From RGIG3009 sp045595845 (lineage in GTDB: Bacteria; Bacillota; Clostridia; Oscillospirales; Acutalibacteraceae), in assembly GCA_045595845.1 (NCBI GenBank), contig JAZOBF010000041.1, positions 1-35,632 of the forward strand: 35,632 nt of DNA. The letters are read 5' to 3'. Shown here in pieces: positions 33,795-35,632 of the stretch; the first letter of the stretch is position 1, and every line of letters starts with the position of its first letter. Made by a program: the position numbers and the translations under genes. The notes below the pieces were generated by a model. It was not told the origin of the DNA. It did no database searches and saw only the letters and a program-made list of their open reading frames with translations.

Positions 33795-33829
33795 ACTATT
33801 GTTCACTCCAACCTTATATACTTATACAT

Positions 33830-33857
33830 AGTATAGTATATCGCACTCTCGCGTCAA
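33830..33857 (-). promoter_or_regulatory. Promoter of hprK operon
   Basis: On the minus strand TTGACG (33852-33857) is followed after 16 nt by TATACT (33830-33835). A second, overlapping TATACT (33835-33840) is too close to the -35 box. The promoter is divergent from that of the glycosyltransferase gene, about 57 nt away. Confidence 0.85.
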
Positions 33858-33913
33858 AGAAAAGACTTTTTTGAATTTTTATGCTCTCGATACACAAAAA
33901 TTTTTTCAGCGCC

Positions 33914-33942
33914 TTGAAACACCGCAAAAAACGGAGTATACT
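33914..33942 (+). promoter_or_regulatory. Promoter of GT4 glycosyltransferase gene
   Basis: TTGAAA (33914-33919) and TATACT (33937-33942) are spaced by 17 nt. The start would fall near 33950, giving a leader of only about 20 nt that contains the GAAGGGGGG ribosome site. Confidence 0.85.
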
Positions 33943-33970
33943 GAGTAGTATAAACGAAGGGGGGCTCGTT

Positions 33971-35128
33971 ATGAACGAATTTTCTGTTGGACTGTTCAAC
34001 GACTCGTTCCCGCCGCTCATTGACGGCGTTTCCCAAACCGTCAAAAATTATGCCGCACACCTACACGATCTGGGATGTCAGGTCACGGTGGTAACGCCGA
34101 ATTATCAAGGAGTGGAAGACCGCTATCCGTTTGATGTGTTGCGGTATCCGTCGGTTTCCGCAGGGGAAAAGGTCGGCTACCGTGTCGGTGTACCGTTCGA
34201 CCCCGCCACGATCGTCAAACTCCGTTCCAAAAAAATGGATCTCATGCATGTGCACTCCCCGTTTGCCTCATCGGTACTGGTCAATGCCATCAATCATCGC
34301 CCCCGTGTACCGGTAGTGCTGACTTATCACACACGCTTTGATCTGGATATTCAAAAGCGCGTTCCCACCGCCGCCATGCGCAAAGTGGCGATGGCGTTTT
34401 TGCTGGATAATGTTAACTCGGCTGACGAAGTGTGGGTGGTAACGGGTGCCAGCGAAAAATTCTTAAGGGATATCGGTTACGAGGGTGACTGCCGCATCAT
34501 GGAAAACGGCACGGATTTCGCACGCGGTAAAGCCTCTGCCGAAGCAACGGCAGCACTGCGAGAGCGGTATCATATCTACGAGGACAAGCTTGTGTTTCTG
34601 TTTGTCGGCAGAATGATGTGGTACAAAAACACCCGCCTGATTTTGGATTCGTTAAAGATTTTGTATCAAAACGGCATGGATTTTCACGCATTTTTTATCG
34701 GTGACGGATACGACCTACCCGACATGAAAGCCTATGCCGCCGAGCACAATTTGCAACAACAAGTCACCTTTACGGGCCCTGTTTTTGACCGCGAAGAATT
34801 GCGCGCGTACTACAGTTTGTCGGATCTGTTTTTGTTCCCCTCCACCTACGACACGTGCGGTATCGTGGTCAAGGAAGCGGCGGCGTGTGATTGCCCGTCA
34901 TTGCTTGTGCAGGACAGTTGTGCAGCAGAAGGTATCATACACAACCAAAATGGTTATGTAGCGGCAGAAAATGCCGCCGCATACGCCGCCGCCATATTGG
35001 ATGCCTGTTCCGACCGCGCCGCGCTGAAAATGTGCGGAACACACGCGGGAAAAACATTGTATTTATCTTGGAAAGACGCCGTCGCGCGTGCACACGCGCG
35101 ATATAAGGAGATTCTCCGCGAATATTAA
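33971..35128 (+). CDS. GT4 family glycosyltransferase, diacylglycerol glycosyltransferase-like
   Basis: This 385-residue GT-B fold enzyme has an N-terminal acceptor domain (FSVGLFNDSFPPLIDGVSQT, MHVHSPFASS, LTYHTRFD) and a C-terminal GT4 donor domain. VGRMMWYKN, FIGDGYDLPDMK and the EX7E-like segment YDTCGIVVKEAAA are visible; the first glutamate is Asp, which some members tolerate. It resembles glycosyltransferases that add glucose to diacylglycerol for glycolipids or lipoteichoic acid anchors, but the acceptor is not certain. ATG 33971 follows GAAGGGGGG; earlier in-frame ATGs lie upstream of the promoter. It is the only plus-strand protein gene here and appears monocistronic. No strong terminator follows it. 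Confidence 0.92.
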   Translation: MNEFSVGLFNDSFPPLIDGVSQTVKNYAAHLHDLGCQVTVVTPNYQGVEDRYPFDVLRYPSVSAGEKVGYRVGVPFDPATIVKLRSKKMDLMHVHSPFASSVLVNAINHRPRVPVVLTYHTRFDLDIQKRVPTAAMRKVAMAFLLDNVNSADEVWVVTGASEKFLRDIGYEGDCRIMENGTDFARGKASAEATAALRERYHIYEDKLVFLFVGRMMWYKNTRLILDSLKILYQNGMDFHAFFIGDGYDLPDMKAYAAEHNLQQQVTFTGPVFDREELRAYYSLSDLFLFPSTYDTCGIVVKEAAACDCPSLLVQDSCAAEGIIHNQNGYVAAENAAAYAAAILDACSDRAALKMCGTHAGKTLYLSWKDAVARAHARYKEILREY

Positions 35129-35146
35129 CTTTTTTCGGATAAGCAC

Positions 35147-35175
35147 TTGACAACCGTCGGAATTTGCGTTAAGAT
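35147..35175 (+). promoter_or_regulatory. Promoter of tRNA-Ala gene
   Basis: A perfect TTGACA -35 box (35147-35152) is spaced 17 nt from TAAGAT (35170-35175). The tRNA begins 12 nt after the -10 box, so it has its own promoter despite the glycosyltransferase gene upstream. Confidence 0.85.
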
Positions 35176-35187
35176 AAATTCCGCTAT

Positions 35188-35264
35188 GGGCTCGTAGCTC
35201 AGCTGGGAGAGCGCACGGTTCGCATCCGTGAGGTTCGAGGGTTCGATCCCCTTCGGGTCCACCA
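35188..35264 (+). tRNA. tRNA-Ala(CGC)
   Basis: A full cloverleaf can be folded. The acceptor stem (35188-35194 with 35254-35260) contains the G3-U70 wobble pair that identifies alanine tRNAs. The D-arm, anticodon stem CACGG/CCGTG with loop TTCGCAT, and T-arm GAGGG/CCCTT with TTCGATC are all paired. The anticodon CGC (35221-35223) reads GCG. CCA is encoded. The variable loop has six bases (AGGTTC), one more than the usual five, giving a total of 77 nt. Confidence 0.95.
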
Positions 35265-35272
35265 AACAAGTT

Positions 35273-35312
35273 AAAGGCGAACCCATTTCCCTTGGGAGAT
35301 GGATTCGCCTTT
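35273..35312 (+). terminator. Long hairpin after tRNA-Ala
   Basis: A 9-bp outer stem (AAAGGCGAA with TTCGCCTTT) continues, after one C-A mismatch, into a further inner stem of 8-9 bp (including one G-U) closed by a very short loop. It is followed by T-rich sequence without a clean T tract. It lies 8 nt after the tRNA CCA end and is the probable terminator of the tRNA transcript. Confidence 0.78.
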
Positions 35313-35339
35313 ATCGTTTATTTCTAAGTATACATATGC

Positions 35340-35371
35340 AAAGCCACAGACGGTTTCCCACCTGTGGCTTT
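35340..35371 (-). terminator. Hairpin after the small orphan gene
   Basis: A 10-bp perfect stem (AAAGCCACAG with CTGTGGCTTT) encloses a 12-base loop. It lies 17 nt beyond the stop of the small minus-strand gene. The T content after it is modest on both strands, so it may act bidirectionally and weakly. Confidence 0.65.
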
Positions 35372-35388
35372 GTGATTTTGGGTATCCC

Positions 35389-35607
35389 TTAGTTCCTGTC
35401 ACTAAGATTCATTTCTTCTTTTGATTCCGTGCTCACAGTGCCATTTGCACCATCTTTCATTCGGGCTTGCCATTCCTGCCAATCCCGTTTTCCTTCCTCC
35501 GAGTCAATATACTTCTTCAAAATAGGAAGTAACATTCTTGCCAAAGATTCCATTTCGTACTCCGGAATACCCAAATCATTTCGAGGAATTTTCTTCTTTC
35601 TCGGCAT
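35389..35607 (-). CDS. Small hypothetical protein, possibly mobile-element associated
   Basis: This 72-residue charged protein has a Lys/Arg-rich start (MPRKKKIPRNDLGIPEYEM), a predicted helix SLARMLLPILKKYIDSEEG, and a Trp-containing segment DWQEWQARMKDG. A good AAAGGA site lies 9 nt before ATG 35607, so it is probably translated. I do not recognise a named domain. Its wording resembles small proteins I associate with recombinase-containing elements in Clostridia; this is memory of a pattern, not a search result. By eye it is markedly AT-richer than the rest of the window. It faces a tRNA gene across two hairpins. The upstream context is cut off at the right edge. Confidence 0.65.
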   Translation of the reverse strand: MPRKKKIPRNDLGIPEYEMESLARMLLPILKKYIDSEEGKRDWQEWQARMKDGANGTVSTESKEEMNLSDRN

Positions 35608-35632
35608 GATCGAGTATCCTTTCCTATTGCTT

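Noticed and set aside
33881..33970. N-terminal extension of the glycosyltransferase
   Set aside because: The extension starts upstream of the predicted promoter and lacks a ribosome site. ATG 33971 has both a strong site and the family-typical N-terminus.
1..35632. CRISPR array, insertion sequence, toxin-antitoxin pair or defence island
   Set aside because: I saw no regularly spaced repeats, transposase motifs or paired small genes of that kind; the window is almost entirely conserved housekeeping genes.

Overview
The window looks like the chromosomal core of a Clostridia-type Firmicute. The support is the combination of HPr kinase/phosphorylase, WhiA, folate-dependent TrmFO, PfkA, an infC-rpmI-rplT operon with an L20-type leader, and rsfS next to a NadD-YqeK protein. 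An Oscillospirales (Ruminococcaceae-like) origin is my inference from gene order and the moderately high GC; it is not proven. Nearly everything is on the minus strand. Only one glycosyltransferase and one tRNA are on the plus strand.

Layout from high to low coordinates, which is the direction of minus-strand transcription. (1) 35.63-35.39 kb: a small AT-richer orphan gene, then convergent hairpins and tRNA-Ala(CGC). (2) 33.97-35.13 kb, plus strand: a GT4 glycosyltransferase divergent from hprK, each with its own sigma-A-type promoter. (3) 33.79-25.83 kb: hprK, PHP phosphatase, ROK glucokinase, murB, whiA, dnaE, followed by pfkA with its own promoter. (4) 24.75-23.42 kb: promoter, L20-leader-type attenuator, infC (apparently starting at AUA), rpmI, rplT. 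(5) 23.34-4.47 kb: sixteen tightly packed genes with no gap above about 15 nt: SpoU methyltransferase, dprA, topA, trmFO, plsX, an ACP-like gene, rnc, a radical SAM gene, smc, ftsY, rdgB-like, yhbY, nadD-yqeK, an LCP-family gene, rsfS, leuS. (6) 4.46-4.18 kb: rpsU with its own promoter and a strong terminator. (7) 4.12-0.50 kb: yqeG, an endonuclease IV-like gene, an M24 aminopeptidase, a DUF4830-like gene and rsuA. (8) 0.34 kb to the left edge: the start of an MsmX/UgpC-type sugar ABC transporter ATPase.

Functionally the window joins sugar sensing and glycolysis (hprK, glucokinase, pfkA, ABC ATPase), envelope and lipid synthesis (murB, plsX, LCP, GT4), DNA maintenance (dnaE, topA, smc, dprA), and ribosome and tRNA functions (infC-rpmI-rplT, rpsU, leuS, trmFO, rnc, rsfS, yhbY, RNA-modifying enzymes).

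I found no CRISPR array, insertion sequence, prophage or dedicated defence system. The most interesting points are subtle. Two conserved genes lack their expected catalytic or modification residues: the ACP-like protein has no phosphopantetheine serine, and the LCP protein lacks the IPRD-type motif. infC appears to use an AUA start behind an attenuator. NadD and YqeK are fused. rapZ and yvcK are missing between murB and whiA. The AT-richer small gene beyond the tRNA may mark the edge of acquired DNA. No stretch longer than 300 bases lacks a gene.
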